Notes: a model not told the origin generated them from the sequence alone. A stretch of 64,000 nucleotides of DNA from Corynebacterium frankenforstense (GCF_030211955.1 NZ_JASODI010000008.1:1-64000); one strand, 5' to 3'; positions 19,331-29,012 are shown, numbered from the stretch's first letter. Program-made: numbers and translations.

Positions 19331-20599
19331 ATGCGGATCGGTATCGTCACGGAGTCATTCCTGCCCAACGTCAACGGCGTGACCAACTCGGTGCTGCGCG
19401 TCCTCGAGCACCTCGAGGCCACCGGTCACGAGGCCGTCGTGGTCGCCCCCGGCGCCCGCGGCTTCGAAGAGGAGATCCCCGAGTACCGCGGCTTCCCGAT
19501 CCACCGCGTGCCCACCGTGCGCGTCCCGCTCGTCGACTCGCTGCCCGTCGGCGTGCCCACCCCGACCGTGACGGCCGTGCTGCGCGACTTCGAGCCGGAC
19601 GTGGTCCACCTGGCCAGCCCCTTCGTCCTCGGCGCGGCGGGCGCCTACTCGGCCGCGCAGCTGGGCGTGCCGGCCGTCGGCGTCTACCAGACCGACGTCG
19701 CCGGCTTCTCCGGGCGCTACCACCTCGGCCCCCTGGCCACCGCCGCCTGGGAGTGGACCCGCCTGGTGCACAACGCGTGCGCGCGCACCCTGGCGCCGTC
19801 CTCGCCGACGATCGCCGCGCTGACCGCCCACGGCGTGCGCAACGTCTACCGCTGGGGCCGCGGCGTCGACGCGGAGCGCTTCAACCCGGCCAAGCGCTCC
19901 GCCGAGCTGCGTCGCAGCTGGGAACCGACGGGCCGCAAGTGCATCGTCGGCTTCGTCGGCCGCCTCGCCGCGGAGAAGGGAGTGCACCGCCTCGCCGTGC
20001 TCTCCGGGCGCCCGGACATCCAGCTGGTCATCGTCGGCGACGGCCCCGAGCGCGACCGCCTGCGCGAACTGATGCCCGACGCCGTGTTCACCGGCCAACT
20101 CGGCGGCGACCGGCTCGCCGAGGCCTACGCCTCGCTCGACCTGTTCGTCCACCCCGGTGAGTTCGAGACCTTCTGCCAGGCCGTCCAGGAGGCGCAGGCC
20201 TCGGGCGTGCCCACCATCGGCCCGCGCGCCGGCGGCCCCGTCGACCTCATCGAGCAGTCCGTCACCGGCGAGCTCCTCGACGTCGCGACCTTCTCCCGCG
20301 ACCTGCCCGCAGCCGTGGAGCGGCTGCTTGACGACGCCGTGCACGACACCATGGCGCGTACCTGCCGGGAGACCGTGGAGAACCGCACCTGGTACGCGCA
20401 GGGCGAGAAGTTGCTGGGGCACTACCGGGAGGTCATCGGCCGGTTCCGGCCGACCGGCCTGGCGGCGCTCAAGGCGGCCTACCGCCCGCTGTGGACCGCG
20501 GACCTGGCGGCCGGCCACGCGGTGCGAGGCGCCCGCGCCGGGCGCGCCGGGCGTGCGGGCCATCTCGCCGGCGACGCCCGCAACGCCGGCGCCGCTTAA
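19331..20599 (+). CDS. mgtA: GT4-family mannosyltransferase, MgtA-like
   Basis: 422 residues from ATG 19331; the ATG at 19322 has its AGG only one base upstream, so the inner start is preferred. GT-B fold: N-terminal IGIVTESFLPNVNGV, sugar-nucleotide region GFVGRLAAEKGVHRLA, and EX7E-type motif in GEFETFCQAVQEAQASG. Close resemblance and gene order with menG point to corynebacterial MgtA, which transfers mannose from GDP-Man onto glucuronosyl-diacylglycerol for lipomannan-type glycolipids. PimB-type activity is the main alternative. The last ~40 residues ([19 protein letters not shown]...) are Ala/Gly/Arg-rich and probably disordered. Confidence 0.8.
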   Translation: MRIGIVTESFLPNVNGVTNSVLRVLEHLEATGHEAVVVAPGARGFEEEIPEYRGFPIHRVPTVRVPLVDSLPVGVPTPTVTAVLRDFEPDVVHLASPFVLGAAGAYSAAQLGVPAVGVYQTDVAGFSGRYHLGPLATAAWEWTRLVHNACARTLAPSSPTIAALTAHGVRNVYRWGRGVDAERFNPAKRSAELRRSWEPTGRKCIVGFVGRLAAEKGVHRLAVLSGRPDIQLVIVGDGPERDRLRELMPDAVFTGQLGGDRLAEAYASLDLFVHPGEFETFCQAVQEAQASGVPTIGPRAGGPVDLIEQSVTGELLDVATFSRDLPAAVERLLDDAVHDTMARTCRETVENRTWYAQGEKLLGHYREVIGRFRPTGLAALKAAYRPLWTADLAAGHAVRGARAGRAGRAGHLAGDARNAGAA

Positions 20600-20713
20600 A
20601 GGCCTTCGGGCGCGGGCCGGTCCGGTTGCGCCTTCCCTGAGCGGCGCTTCACCCGGGCAGCCGAGTGCGTGCGCCGCCACGCACCAGGCCGTGGGGGACC
20701 GCCGACGTGCTCC

Positions 20714-20730
20714 GCGCGACGTCGGCAAGC
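20714..20730 (+). repeat. dispersed motif copy Q upstream of menG
   Basis: GCGCGACGTCGGCAAGC, 24 bp before the menG GTG, in the mgtA-menG spacer. Preceded by GCGTGCGCCGCCACGCACC, similar in composition to the flanks of copies B and D. Confidence 0.6.
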
Positions 20731-20754
20731 GGATGGACGGTAGACTCGGCCGAC

Positions 20755-21447
20755 GTGGCTAAGGCAGACCTGGACAAGAAGCCGCTCGACGTCGCGGGGA
20801 TGTTCGACGACGTCGGCAAGCGTTACGACATCACGAACACCGTCCTGTCCTTCGGGCAGGACCGCTACTGGCGGCGCCGCACGCGCGAGCGCCTCGACCT
20901 GAAGCCCGGCGAGAAGGTCCTCGACCTGGCCGCCGGCACCGCCGTGTCGACCGTGGAGCTCTCCCGCTCCGGCGCCTGGTGCGTGGCCTGCGACTTCTCG
21001 CGCGGCATGCTCAAGGCCGGCCGCGACCGCGACGTGCCGAAGGTGTGCGGCGACGCGATGCGCCTGCCCTTCGCCGACGAGACCTTCGACGCGGTGACCA
21101 TCTCCTACGGGCTGCGCAACGTCCACGACTTCCGCGCCGCGCTGCGCGAGATGGCGCGCGTGACCAAGCCGGGCGGACGCCTGCTGGTCAACGAGTTCTC
21201 CACGCCCGTGGTGCCCGTCTTCGCGACGGTCTACAAGGAGTACCTGATGCGCCTGCTGCCGCAGATCGCGCGGCTGGTCTCCTCGAACCCCGAGGCCTAC
21301 GAGTACCTCGCCGACTCGATCCGCCAGTGGCCCGACCAGGTCGGGCTCGCCCGCGAGATCAACCGCAACGGGTGGACCGACGCCGGGTGGCAGAACCTGA
21401 CCCTCGGCATCGTCGCGATCCACTCCGCCGTCAAGCCCGGCGCCTAG
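20755..21447 (+). CDS. menG: demethylmenaquinone methyltransferase MenG/UbiE
   Basis: 230 residues from GTG 20755. SAM-dependent last step, demethylmenaquinone to menaquinone. Motif [10 protein letters not shown] (about 53-61), UbiE signatures [18 protein letters not shown] and [21 protein letters not shown], and [14 protein letters not shown]. Start GTG AAG-rich N-terminus ([13 protein letters not shown]) is typical for corynebacteria. Ends convergently with the menJ-type gene, the two stops overlapping in CTAG. Confidence 0.95.
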   Translation: MAKADLDKKPLDVAGMFDDVGKRYDITNTVLSFGQDRYWRRRTRERLDLKPGEKVLDLAAGTAVSTVELSRSGAWCVACDFSRGMLKAGRDRDVPKVCGDAMRLPFADETFDAVTISYGLRNVHDFRAALREMARVTKPGGRLLVNEFSTPVVPVFATVYKEYLMRLLPQIARLVSSNPEAYEYLADSIRQWPDQVGLAREINRNGWTDAGWQNLTLGIVAIHSAVKPGA

Positions 21448-22832
21448 CTCGCCGGGGCGACTTCCGCGGGCGCCCAGAGCGGCGAGCCCGCGCGGGCGGC
21501 CTTCGTGACCGCGCCGGCCGCCCGCCACACGCGCGCGACCAGGTCGCGGTCCTCGTCGGTGACGAGGTTGCCCATCAGCCGCGCCGCCGCCGGCATGATC
21601 ACCCGCGCCGCCGGGCCGCGCAGCCCCAGCGGGCCCACCGCCGGCAGGAACCGCGGGTGCGTCAGCGCGCGGGCCAGCGTGCGCGCCAGCAGGAACGCCT
21701 CGCCGTAGTGCTCGTTGAGCAGCGCTGGCCAGGCGGCCGTGAGATCCCCGCCGTCGCCGCCGGCCGCGCAGATCAGCGCGACGACCTGCTCGGCGGTCTC
21801 CAGGGCGTAGTCGATGCCCTCGCCGTTGAGCGGGTTGACACAGGCTGCCGCGTCGCCGATCAGCGCCCAGTTCGGGCCTGCGACACCGCTGACCGCGCCG
21901 CCCATCGGCAGCATCGCCGAGGTCACGTGCTGCTCCTCGCCGAGCGTCCACGCCTCGCGGCGCGCGGCGGCGTAGTGCGACAGCAGCTTCTTCGTGTTGA
22001 CCTTCGCCGGGCGCGCCGCCGTCGACAGCGCCCCGCAGCCCAGGTTCACCCAGCCCGCAGCGGAACCGCCTGCGCCGGGCGCGTCAGCGCCCGCATCAGC
22101 GCCGCCACGCAGCCGCGCCGCAGCGGCGTCGGGGTCGCCGCCCACCGGGGCGTCGCCAAGCGGGAAGATCCACCCGTAACCGGGCTGCACCACGCCGTCG
22201 GCGTCGCGCAGCTCCAGGTGCGAGTGGATCCACTCCTCCCGGGCGCGCGGGCTGCGACAGTACGAGCGCGCCGCGATGCCGTAGACCTCGCCGCGGTGCC
22301 ACTTCCGGCCCAGGCGCCGCCCGAGCTCCGAGCGCACGCCGTCGGCGACGATCAGGTGCCGGCAGCGCACGCGCCGCTCGGCCCCGTCGCGCACGAACGC
22401 GACCTCCCGGACCGCCCCGGCGGCGTCGCGCTCGACCGCGCTCGCGCGCGCCCCGCCCCACAGCTCGGCGCCGGCGTCGGCGGCGGCCCGGACCAGCGCG
22501 GCGTCGAAAAGCGTGCGCGGCACCGCGGAACCCTCAGCCCCGAAGCGGCTGTCGGGCCACGGCACCGTCACCGAGTCGCCGAAGCCGTGCAGCTTCAGGC
22601 CGCGGTTGCGGTAGGCGCCGAGCACCTCGCCCGCGACGCCGAGCCGGCGCAGCTGGTGCATCGCGCGCGGGGTCAGCCCGTCGCCGCAGGTCTTGTCGCG
22701 CGGGAACCGCGCGGCGTCGGCGAGGATCACCCCGCGTCCGGCGCGCGCGGCATGGATCGCCGCCGCGGAGCCCGCGGGCCCGGCGCCGACGACGAGGACG
22801 TCCGTGTGCACTTGCTCAACCACGCCCGTCAT
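21444..22832 (-). CDS. menJ: geranylgeranyl reductase family FAD enzyme, MenJ-like menaquinone reductase
   Basis: 462 residues from ATG 22832. FAD dinucleotide fold [21 protein letters not shown] near 11-31, family motifs [15 protein letters not shown] and [18 protein letters not shown]. In mycobacteria MenJ, found near menG, saturates one isoprene unit of menaquinone; the same neighbourhood (menG convergent, polyprenyl synthase divergent) makes that role likely here, giving MK(H2). Residues ~224-255 contain a Gly/Ala/Asp run ([17 protein letters not shown]) preceded by copy F of the dispersed motif, absent from what I expect of the family. Confidence 0.88.
   Translation of the reverse strand: MTGVVEQVHTDVLVVGAGPAGSAAAIHAARAGRGVILADAARFPRDKTCGDGLTPRAMHQLRRLGVAGEVLGAYRNRGLKLHGFGDSVTVPWPDSRFGAEGSAVPRTLFDAALVRAAADAGAELWGGARASAVERDAAGAVREVAFVRDGAERRVRCRHLIVADGVRSELGRRLGRKWHRGEVYGIAARSYCRSPRAREEWIHSHLELRDADGVVQPGYGWIFPLGDAPVGGDPDAAAARLRGGADAGADAPGAGGSAAGWVNLGCGALSTAARPAKVNTKKLLSHYAAARREAWTLGEEQHVTSAMLPMGGAVSGVAGPNWALIGDAAACVNPLNGEGIDYALETAEQVVALICAAGGDGGDLTAAWPALLNEHYGEAFLLARTLARALTHPRFLPAVGPLGLRGPAARVIMPAAARLMGNLVTDEDRDLVARVWRAAGAVTKAARAGSPLWAPAEVAPAS
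22147..22161 (+). repeat. dispersed motif copy F inside the menJ-like gene
   Basis: GGGGCGTCGCCAAGC, differing from copy B by one base; the preceding CACC is also shared (CACCGGGGCGTCG). Translates as PLGDAPVGG at the edge of a low-complexity stretch. Confidence 0.6.
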
Positions 22833-22844
22833 TGTCCCATCGAC

Positions 22845-22860
22845 GCTTGACGACGCCCGC
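22845..22860 (-). repeat. dispersed motif copy G upstream of the menJ-like gene
   Basis: Minus strand reads GCGGGCGTCGTCAAGC, 13 bp upstream of the menJ-like ATG, in the 205-bp divergent spacer with the polyprenyl synthase. Confidence 0.6.
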
Positions 22861-23037
22861 GTGGCACCCCCGGGTGCGTCCCCTGCGGCGACGCATGCGG
22901 CCCGGGTGCACTTTCGACGGGTGCGTGGGCTACGGTTGTGGGCGAGCTCCGACGCGCTGTTGGCGCGTCGACAACCGAGGTGCGCGGCCGCGCCCGGCCA
23001 CGCACGCACAGGCCTGTGAACGGTAAGGACACCAATT

Positions 23038-24057
23038 TTGAAGATCCACGGTGAAGGCACCCCGGACGTAGTCTCCGGGTCCCTCCCCTTGAGCGACGAG
23101 GCCCTCGCCGCCCGGCTGAACGACGCCATGGCACGCGTGGAGGACCTGCTCGAGCGCAAGCTGTCCGAGGGCGACGAGATCGTCTCGGAGAAGGTGCTGC
23201 ACCTCGCCAAGGCGGGCGGCAAGCGCTTCCGGCCGATGTTCGCGCTTTTGGCCAGCGAGTACGGCGACCGCCCGATGTGCGACGACGTGGTCAAGGCCGC
23301 TGCGCTGGTCGAGATGACGCACCTGGCGACGCTGTACCACGACGACGTCATGGACGAGGCGCAGCGGCGCCGCGGCGTGGAGTCGGCGAACGCGCGCTGG
23401 GGCAACTCCGTGGCGATCCTCGCTGGCGACCGGCTGCTGGCCCTGGCCTCCGGGCTGATGGCGGACCTGGGCGTGGCCACCGTGCGCCACTTCTCCGAGA
23501 CCTTCGGCGAGCTGGTCACCGGCCAGATGCGCGAGACCGTCGGCGCCCGTGGCGGCGACCCGATCGAGCACTACACGCAGGTCATCCGCGAGAAGACCGG
23601 TGTGCTCATCGCCTCGGCCGGCTACCTGGGCGGCCTGCACGGCGGCGCGGACACCGAGCGGATCTCCGCGCTGCACGGCTACGGGCGCGCGATCGGCATG
23701 GTCTTCCAGATCGTCGACGACATCATCGACGTCTTCTCCGACCCGGAGGAGTCCGGCAAGGAGCGCGGCACCGACCTGCGCGAGGGCGTGTTCACGCTGC
23801 CGGTGCTCTACGCGATGGCCGAGGACAACGAGACCGGCGCGCGGCTGCGCGAGCTGCTCGACGGCCCCGTCACCGACGACGCCGTGCTGGCCGAGGTGCT
23901 CGGGCTGCTGGAGCGCTCCGGCGGGCGCGAGCGCGCGCTGGTCGACGTGCGCGCCTGGGTCGACGAGGCCGAGGAGTGCCTGACCCACCTGCCCGACGGG
24001 CCGGTGACGGCGGCGCTGCGGCAGCTGGCCGAGTACACCGCTAGCCGCGTCGGTTAG
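23038..24057 (+). CDS. long-chain polyprenyl diphosphate synthase (IspB/HepT/GrcC family)
   Basis: 339 residues from TTG 23038, with AAGGA nine bases upstream. Head-to-tail condensation of IPP producing the menaquinone side-chain donor used by MenA. First aspartate-rich motif LYHDDVMDEA, second VDDIIDVFSD, and GGKRFRP for IPP binding. The residues ahead of the first DDxxD (MTHLAT) are small/medium, consistent with an octa- or nonaprenyl product, though chain length cannot be fixed from sequence. Divergent from the menJ-like gene. Confidence 0.9.
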   Translation: MKIHGEGTPDVVSGSLPLSDEALAARLNDAMARVEDLLERKLSEGDEIVSEKVLHLAKAGGKRFRPMFALLASEYGDRPMCDDVVKAAALVEMTHLATLYHDDVMDEAQRRRGVESANARWGNSVAILAGDRLLALASGLMADLGVATVRHFSETFGELVTGQMRETVGARGGDPIEHYTQVIREKTGVLIASAGYLGGLHGGADTERISALHGYGRAIGMVFQIVDDIIDVFSDPEESGKERGTDLREGVFTLPVLYAMAEDNETGARLRELLDGPVTDDAVLAEVLGLLERSGGRERALVDVRAWVDEAEECLTHLPDGPVTAALRQLAEYTASRVG

Positions 24058-24199
24058 GTCCGGGGCCCGGGCGGGGCGTCCGCGCGGGCGTGCCTTATCT
24101 GTGCAGTTGAGCGCAATGATTTGGTGTGCGGCCGGGCCGTCGTAGTAGAGTATGAACCCGCGCCACGGAGCCGGTCCACGGTTCCAGTACGTGACGTCT

Positions 24200-24284
24200 G
24201 CCGGGTTGCCCGAGCGGCCAAAGGGAGCGGACTGTAAATCCGCCGGCATTGCCTTCAGAAGTTCGAATCTTCTACCCGGCACCA
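24200..24284 (+). tRNA. tRNA-Tyr (GTA)
   Basis: Class II cloverleaf with long variable arm. Acceptor GCCGGGT pairs with ACCCGGC; anticodon loop CTGTAAAT gives GTA; T-arm TTCGAAT; CCA is encoded (24282-24284). Confidence 0.97.
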
Positions 24285-24290
24285 CGAAAA

Positions 24291-24325
24291 CCCCGTCGCA
24301 CCGAGAGGTGCGGCGGGGTTATTTC
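24291..24325 (+). terminator. rho-independent terminator after tRNA-Tyr
   Basis: 12-bp stem CCCCGTCGCACC / GGTGCGGCGGGG with a GAGA loop, followed by TTATTTCT. Confidence 0.9.
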
Positions 24326-24413
24326 TGCGTCGGGTGGTCGGGGCGCCGCCCGGGGCCAGCGGAGCCGGGGGCCGCAGGCGGCCACGAGCCGGCGCCTGCG
24401 CGGCCCGGGCTCG

Positions 24414-26120
24414 TCAGAGGCCGAAGTAGGCGCGCAGGCCCTCCGAGATCGGCGCCAGGCGCTCCGGGTCGGGCGACTCGAGGTAGCACTTCAGTTTCGG
24501 CTCCGTGCCCGAGGGGCGGACCACGACGCGGTCGTCGGCCTCGGTGAAGAAGATGAAGCCCTGCGAGAACTCCTTCGTCTCCGCGACCGGGGAGCCGGCG
24601 AACTGCGTCGGCGGCTCGGTGGCGACCTTCTCCATCGCCTTGCCGATCAGCGAGGTGTCCGCCACGCGGAAGGTCAGCGGGCGGGTGGTCAGCGGGCCGA
24701 CCATCGCGTGGATCTCCGCGAGCCGGTCCACCAGCGTCTTGCCCTCGGCCTTCAGCTCCGCGGCCAGGCTGGCCAGCACCACCGAGGTAGAGATGCCGTC
24801 CTTGTCGTGCACGGCGTCCGGGTCCGGGCAGAAGCCGATGGCCTCCTCGTAGCCGAAGACCAGTCCCGGCACCCGCGAGATCCACTTGAAGCCCGTCAGG
24901 GTCTCCTCGTGGCCGTAGCCGTAGTGCTCCGCGATGCGCCCGAGTAGGCGCGAGGAGACGATCGAGTTGGCGAAGGTGCCCTTCGCGTCCGCGGCGTCGT
25001 TCTCGGCGCCGGCCGCGGCGCGGCGAGCGAGGTAGTCGCCCAGCAGGGCGCCGGTCTCGTCACCGGTCAGCTGGCGCCAGCCGGAGTCGCCGGGCACAGC
25101 GACGGCGCAGCGGTCGGCGTCCGGGTCGTAGGCGATGAGCACGTCCGCGCCGATCTTCTCCGCGTGGGTCTTGCCCAGGTCCAGCGCACCGGGCTCCTCC
25201 GGGTTGGGGAACTCCACGGTGGGGAAGTCCGGGTCCGGCTCGGCCTGCTCGGGCACCAGCGAGACGGTGAACCCGGCGCGGTTGAGCAGCTCCTCGCCGA
25301 TGGCCGCGCCCACGCCGTGCATGGCGGTCAGCGCGATCGTCAGGTCGGTGACCGGGCCGGTCAGCTGGAGTGCGCGGCCGATGTACTCGGCGCGGGTGTC
25401 CACGTCACGGATCTCACCGGCGGCGTTGGCGCGGGTGGTCTCACCGGCGGCGTGCGCGGAGTGGTCACCGTCCGCGGAACGGCCGTCGGAGGCGGCGGCG
25501 AGGATCTCGTCGGCCGCGGGGGCGGCCGCGATCTCCCCGGCGATCTCCTTGTCAGCCAGCGAGATCAGCTGCGAGCCCTGGCCGTCGCCGGTGACCACGC
25601 GCCCGCCCAGGTAGACCTTGTAGCCGTTGTCGGCCGGCGGGTTGTGCGAGGCGGTGACCATCACGCCGGCGTCGGCACCTGCGTGGCGCACCGTGAACGC
25701 GGTCAGCGGCGTCGGGTTCTCCGCCGGCAGCACCAGCGCCGTGCCGCCGCCCGCCGCCACGACCTTCGCGACGTCCTTCTGGAACTGCGCCGAGCCGTGG
25801 CGGGCGTCGCAGCCGACGACCACGACCGGGTCCGCGACCGTGCGGCGCAGCCAGCGCATGAGACCGTAGGTGGTGCGGATGACCACGGCGCGGTTCATCC
25901 GGGACTCCCCGGCGCCGACCGCGGCGCGCAGCCCGGCGGTGCCGAAGGCCAGCGGCCCGGCGAAGGCCGCCGCCAGCGCCTCGGTGTCACCGGAGTCGAT
26001 CCAGCCGCGCACCTCGGCGGCGGTGGCCGGGTCCGGGTCGTGCTCGGCCCACCGGCGGGCGTGCGCGAGGAGCGCCTCGTCGCCCGCGGCCGGCGTCGTC
26101 AGTTCAGAATCGGTGCCCAC
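24414..26120 (-). CDS. PGM2/ManB-type phosphosugar mutase, probable phosphopentomutase
   Basis: 568 residues. Alpha-D-phosphohexomutase superfamily: catalytic serine loop VMVTASHNPPADNGYKVY, Mg loop AYDPDADRC, sugar loop GYEEAIGF, phosphate loop RPSGTEPKLKCYLE. It follows deoC by 2 bp in the deo operon, where other bacteria have deoB; no DeoB-type gene is present, so deoxyribose-1-P to deoxyribose-5-P isomerisation is its likely job, as PGM2-type enzymes accept pentose phosphates. Phosphoglucomutase or phosphomannomutase activity is the alternative. Residues ~198-235 form a Gly/Ala/Asp-rich loop. Confidence 0.85.
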   Translation of the reverse strand: MGTDSELTTPAAGDEALLAHARRWAEHDPDPATAAEVRGWIDSGDTEALAAAFAGPLAFGTAGLRAAVGAGESRMNRAVVIRTTYGLMRWLRRTVADPVVVVGCDARHGSAQFQKDVAKVVAAGGGTALVLPAENPTPLTAFTVRHAGADAGVMVTASHNPPADNGYKVYLGGRVVTGDGQGSQLISLADKEIAGEIAAAPAADEILAAASDGRSADGDHSAHAAGETTRANAAGEIRDVDTRAEYIGRALQLTGPVTDLTIALTAMHGVGAAIGEELLNRAGFTVSLVPEQAEPDPDFPTVEFPNPEEPGALDLGKTHAEKIGADVLIAYDPDADRCAVAVPGDSGWRQLTGDETGALLGDYLARRAAAGAENDAADAKGTFANSIVSSRLLGRIAEHYGYGHEETLTGFKWISRVPGLVFGYEEAIGFCPDPDAVHDKDGISTSVVLASLAAELKAEGKTLVDRLAEIHAMVGPLTTRPLTFRVADTSLIGKAMEKVATEPPTQFAGSPVAETKEFSQGFIFFTEADDRVVVRPSGTEPKLKCYLESPDPERLAPISEGLRAYFGL

Positions 26121-26122
26121 GG

Positions 26123-26785
26123 CTACTTCGCCTCGTTCTCGATGTCGGCCAGCACCTTCGCCGAGGAGGACAGGCCCAGCCGGGTCGCGCCCGCCTCGAT
26201 CATCGCCAGCGCGTCGGCGCCGGTGCGGATCCCGCCGGAGGCCTTCACACCCAGGCGCCCGCCCACGGTGTCGGCCATCAGCTTCACCGCGTGCACGCTC
26301 GCGCCGCCGGCGGGGTGGAAACCGGTGGAGGTCTTCACGAAGTCGGCGCCCGCCGCCTCGGCGGCGCGGCAGGCGGTGACCACCGCGGCGTCGTCAAGCA
26401 CTGCAGTCTCAAGGATCACCTTGAGCACGACGCCGGGGATCGCCTCGCGCACGGTGCGGATCTCGGACTCGAGCTCGTCGAAGCGGCCGGTCAGCGCGAA
26501 GGCGATGTTGATGACCATGTCGACCTCCTCTGCGCCGTCCTCGACGGCACGGGCGGCCTCGGCGGCCTTGATCTCGGCCTTGACGGCGCCGGAGGGGAAT
26601 CCGACGACGGTGGCGACGTGGACGCCCTCGGGGGTCTCGACGGGCAGCTGCGACGGGGAGACGCACACGGAGTAGGTGCCCAGCTTCGCAGCCTCGGCGA
26701 TCAGCTCGGTGACGTCGTCCGGGGTGGACTCCGGCTTGAGCAGGGTGTGGTCGATCATGTCCGCGACGGTCTTGGGGTCAGTCAT
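26123..26785 (-). CDS. deoC: deoxyribose-phosphate aldolase DeoC
   Basis: 220 residues. Cleaves deoxyribose-5-P to acetaldehyde and glyceraldehyde-3-P. Class I aldolase TIM barrel: Schiff-base Lys in [10 protein letters not shown], second Lys in [11 protein letters not shown], and start [11 protein letters not shown]. Preceded by CTCCAAGGAGAG-type ribosome-binding site (complement of 26789-26800). Third gene of the deo operon. Confidence 0.95.
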   Translation of the reverse strand: MTDPKTVADMIDHTLLKPESTPDDVTELIAEAAKLGTYSVCVSPSQLPVETPEGVHVATVVGFPSGAVKAEIKAAEAARAVEDGAEEVDMVINIAFALTGRFDELESEIRTVREAIPGVVLKVILETAVLDDAAVVTACRAAEAAGADFVKTSTGFHPAGGASVHAVKLMADTVGGRLGVKASGGIRTGADALAMIEAGATRLGLSSSAKVLADIENEAK

Positions 26786-26849
26786 TTTCTCTCCTTGGAG
26801 GTGGTGTTGTTCGGGCTCGGGGCGGGGTTCAGGCGACGCGGGCGGGGGC

Positions 26850-28199
26850 CTACTCCCTGCGGGCCATGGCCAGGTCGGCGACCACGTAGATCGCGCTGCC
26901 GGCGGCGGCGACGGCCGCGAGGACCCACAGGATCACCGAATAGTTGTCCGTGATGTCGTTGAGCTTGGCGGAGTAGGCGATGCCCAGCGGGACCGCGATG
27001 TTGATCGTCAGGTTGTAGAAGCCGATGGCGATGCCGGACTTCTGCGCCGGGATGTTGCTCAGGGCCGTGTTGACCAGCGGCGCGTAGAAGAGCGCGAAGC
27101 CGGAGGCGAAGGCGATGATCGCGACGATGAGCACCGCGACGTGCAGGTTCATGAACAGGGCGCACAGGACCAGGGCGCCGACGATCATGCCGAAGGCGAT
27201 GTAGATGGTCGTCCGGCTCGTCAGCACCTTGCCGATGCGGCCCGAGAAGACGCCGACGAGGATCGCGCAGATGTAGCCGGGCACCATCAGCAGGCTGGCG
27301 CGGTCGATGGACATGCCGTGCAGGTCCTGCGCGGCGTACGGCAGCAGGAAGATGAAGCCGAGCTGCGTGGAGTAGACCAGGAAGACCATCACCAGGGTCC
27401 AGACGTAGCGGCCGTTGCTGAAGAACTCCGGCTTGACCACGGGGTGCTGGGCGCGCTGGATGTGCCAGGCGAAGCCGGCGACACCCAGGACGGCCGGGAT
27501 GAGCCACAGGAAGTTGAACGCCTGCATGAACATCGTCAGCGAGGTGGCGAACACGGCGATGAGCACGAGCCCCACGGCGTCGAGGTGGCCCTCGACGGCC
27601 TCGTCCTCGGGGACCATTTTGTAGATGGCCGGGACGGCGAGGATGAGGATCAGCGGGATGAGGAACATCGCGGTCCACGAGATGTGCGTGGACACGAACC
27701 CACTGGTCAGCGCGCCGATGAGGAGGCCGGCCTGGAAGGCGGCGGTGGAGAAGCCCAGGTAGGTCTTCTGGTCCGCCTCGCTGAGGTGCTTGGTCACGTA
27801 GATGACGTAGAGGGTCTCGGCGGCGGCCAGGCCCGTGGTCTGGACCAGGCGGCCGGTGAGCACCATCGCCCAGGAGCCGGAGAAGATCCAGCCGATCGCG
27901 GAGCCGACCACGATCAGGCCGACACCGGCGAGCATCAGCTTGCGGATCGAGATCGAGTCGGCGAGCGCGGCGTAGACCACCGCGCCGATGCCGATGATCA
28001 CGCCGGCCAGGGAGGCCTGCAGGGAGGCGGTGTTGTCGTCGATGCCCAGGCCCTCGGCGATCGGCATCGTCATCGTCTTGAAGGCGTTGTCGATGACGAG
28101 GCAGAAGACGAAGGTGAACAGGAGGATCGGGACGGCGCGCTTCGGGTTGAGCGCGGCGGCGTTCTTCTCGCCCTGCTTGGCGGTCTGTGTCTTGTTCAC
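26850..28199 (-). CDS. MFS transporter, probable (deoxy)nucleoside uptake
   Basis: 449 residues from GTG 28199, about 12 membrane segments. MFS cytoplasmic loop [15 protein letters not shown] between TM2 and TM3, and a second-half counterpart [14 protein letters not shown]. It lies between deoD (5 bp) and deoC in one operon, so import of nucleosides or deoxynucleosides is inferred from context only; the fold class (DHA2-like arrangement) is more typical of exporters. Confidence 0.8.
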   Translation of the reverse strand: MNKTQTAKQGEKNAAALNPKRAVPILLFTFVFCLVIDNAFKTMTMPIAEGLGIDDNTASLQASLAGVIIGIGAVVYAALADSISIRKLMLAGVGLIVVGSAIGWIFSGSWAMVLTGRLVQTTGLAAAETLYVIYVTKHLSEADQKTYLGFSTAAFQAGLLIGALTSGFVSTHISWTAMFLIPLILILAVPAIYKMVPEDEAVEGHLDAVGLVLIAVFATSLTMFMQAFNFLWLIPAVLGVAGFAWHIQRAQHPVVKPEFFSNGRYVWTLVMVFLVYSTQLGFIFLLPYAAQDLHGMSIDRASLLMVPGYICAILVGVFSGRIGKVLTSRTTIYIAFGMIVGALVLCALFMNLHVAVLIVAIIAFASGFALFYAPLVNTALSNIPAQKSGIAIGFYNLTINIAVPLGIAYSAKLNDITDNYSVILWVLAAVAAAGSAIYVVADLAMARRE

Positions 28200-28203
28200 G
28201 GCC

Positions 28204-28917
28204 CTAGACCTCCGCCAGCGGGAGCGCGAGCTCCATCATCTGGGTGAACGCGGTCTGGCGCTCCTCCGCGGTGGTGGCGCCGCCGGTGACCAGGTTGTCG
28301 GAGACGGTGAACACGCCGAGCGCGTCGACGCCGGCCTCGGCGGCGATGGCGTAGAGCGCGGCGGACTCCATCTCGACGCCGAGCACGCCCATGTGCGCCC
28401 ACCGGGAGTTGACGGTCTCGTCGAAGTTGTAGAAGACGTCGGAGCTGAGGATGTTGCCCACGTGCAGGGGCACCTCGCGCTCCTCGGCGAGGTCGGTGAC
28501 TGCCTTGAGCAGCTTCCAGGAGGCGGTGGGGGCGTAGGTGCCCGGCAGGTTGTACTGCTTCAGGAAGTTCGAGTCGGTCGAGGCCGACGAGGCGACGATG
28601 ACGTCGTAGAGGTCGATGTCCTCCTGCATGGCGCCGATGGAGCCGACGCGGATGACCTTGCGGACGCCGAAGCGGTGGATCAGCTCCCAGGAGTAGATGC
28701 CGATCGAGGGGATCCCCATGCCGGAACCCATCACGGAGACCGGCGTTCCGTTGTACGTTCCGGTGTAGCCGAGCATGTTGCGCACGGCGTTGAACTGACG
28801 CGGGTTGTCCAGGTAGGTCTCGGCGATGAACTTCGCCCGCAGCGGGTCGCCGGGCAGCAGGACCGTCTCGGCGATCTCGACGCCCTGCGGGTTGATGTGG
28901 GGGGTGCTGGTGGTCAT
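28204..28917 (-). CDS. deoD: purine-nucleoside phosphorylase DeoD
   Basis: 237 residues. Hexameric DeoD type: LLPGDPLRAKFIAETY (phosphate/ribose site), GSGMGIPSIGIYSWEL, RVGSIGAMQ, and VEMESAALY with the ribose-binding Glu, then TVSDNLVTG with the catalytic Asp. Phosphorolysis of purine (deoxy)nucleosides starts the pathway continued by the mutase and DeoC. First gene of the operon, directly behind the predicted SorC-regulator operator. Confidence 0.96.
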   Translation of the reverse strand: MTTSTPHINPQGVEIAETVLLPGDPLRAKFIAETYLDNPRQFNAVRNMLGYTGTYNGTPVSVMGSGMGIPSIGIYSWELIHRFGVRKVIRVGSIGAMQEDIDLYDVIVASSASTDSNFLKQYNLPGTYAPTASWKLLKAVTDLAEEREVPLHVGNILSSDVFYNFDETVNSRWAHMGVLGVEMESAALYAIAAEAGVDALGVFTVSDNLVTGGATTAEERQTAFTQMMELALPLAEV

Positions 28918-28960
28918 TGTCTGACCCTCCTGTCTGGCGGTGGCGGTGTTGCCGGGTCCC

Positions 28961-28990
28961 AGCGTAAGCCCCCGTGCGAACAGATGTCAA
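28961..28990 (-). promoter_or_regulatory. predicted deo operon promoter
   Basis: Minus strand: -35 TTGACA (28985-28990), 18-bp spacer, -10 TACGCT (28961-28966), about 44 bp upstream of deoD. The -35 box lies inside the operator arms. Confidence 0.65.
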
Positions 28991-29012
28991 CGAGCAAATT
29001 TGCAAATGTTCG
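28977..29012. promoter_or_regulatory. predicted operator of the SorC-family deo regulator
   Basis: Dyad with outer arms CGAACA (28977-28982) and TGTTCG (29007-29012), plus an inner perfect palindrome GCAAATTTGC (28994-29003). SorC-type DeoR of Bacillus binds long AT-rich palindromes with TGTTCA-like arms in its deo promoter; the overlap with the predicted -35 fits repression relieved by deoxyribose-phosphate. Confidence 0.65.

Noticed and set aside
20326-20340. GCTTGACGACGCCGT in mgtA and a similar GCTTGACGACGAC in menC (~12952)
   Set aside because: Both fall in ordinary helices with no sign of insertion and depart from the consensus at the 3' side.
20812-20825. GACGTCGGCAAGCG in menG, 94 bp after copy Q
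   Set aside because: Encodes the conserved FDDVGKRYD segment of UbiE/MenG enzymes, so explained by protein function.
26385-26399. GCGGCGTCGTCAAGC in deoC, a close match to the dispersed motif
   Set aside because: It encodes the LDDAAV segment in a part of DeoC where such residues are expected, with no extra low-complexity residues; coincidence of coding sequence.
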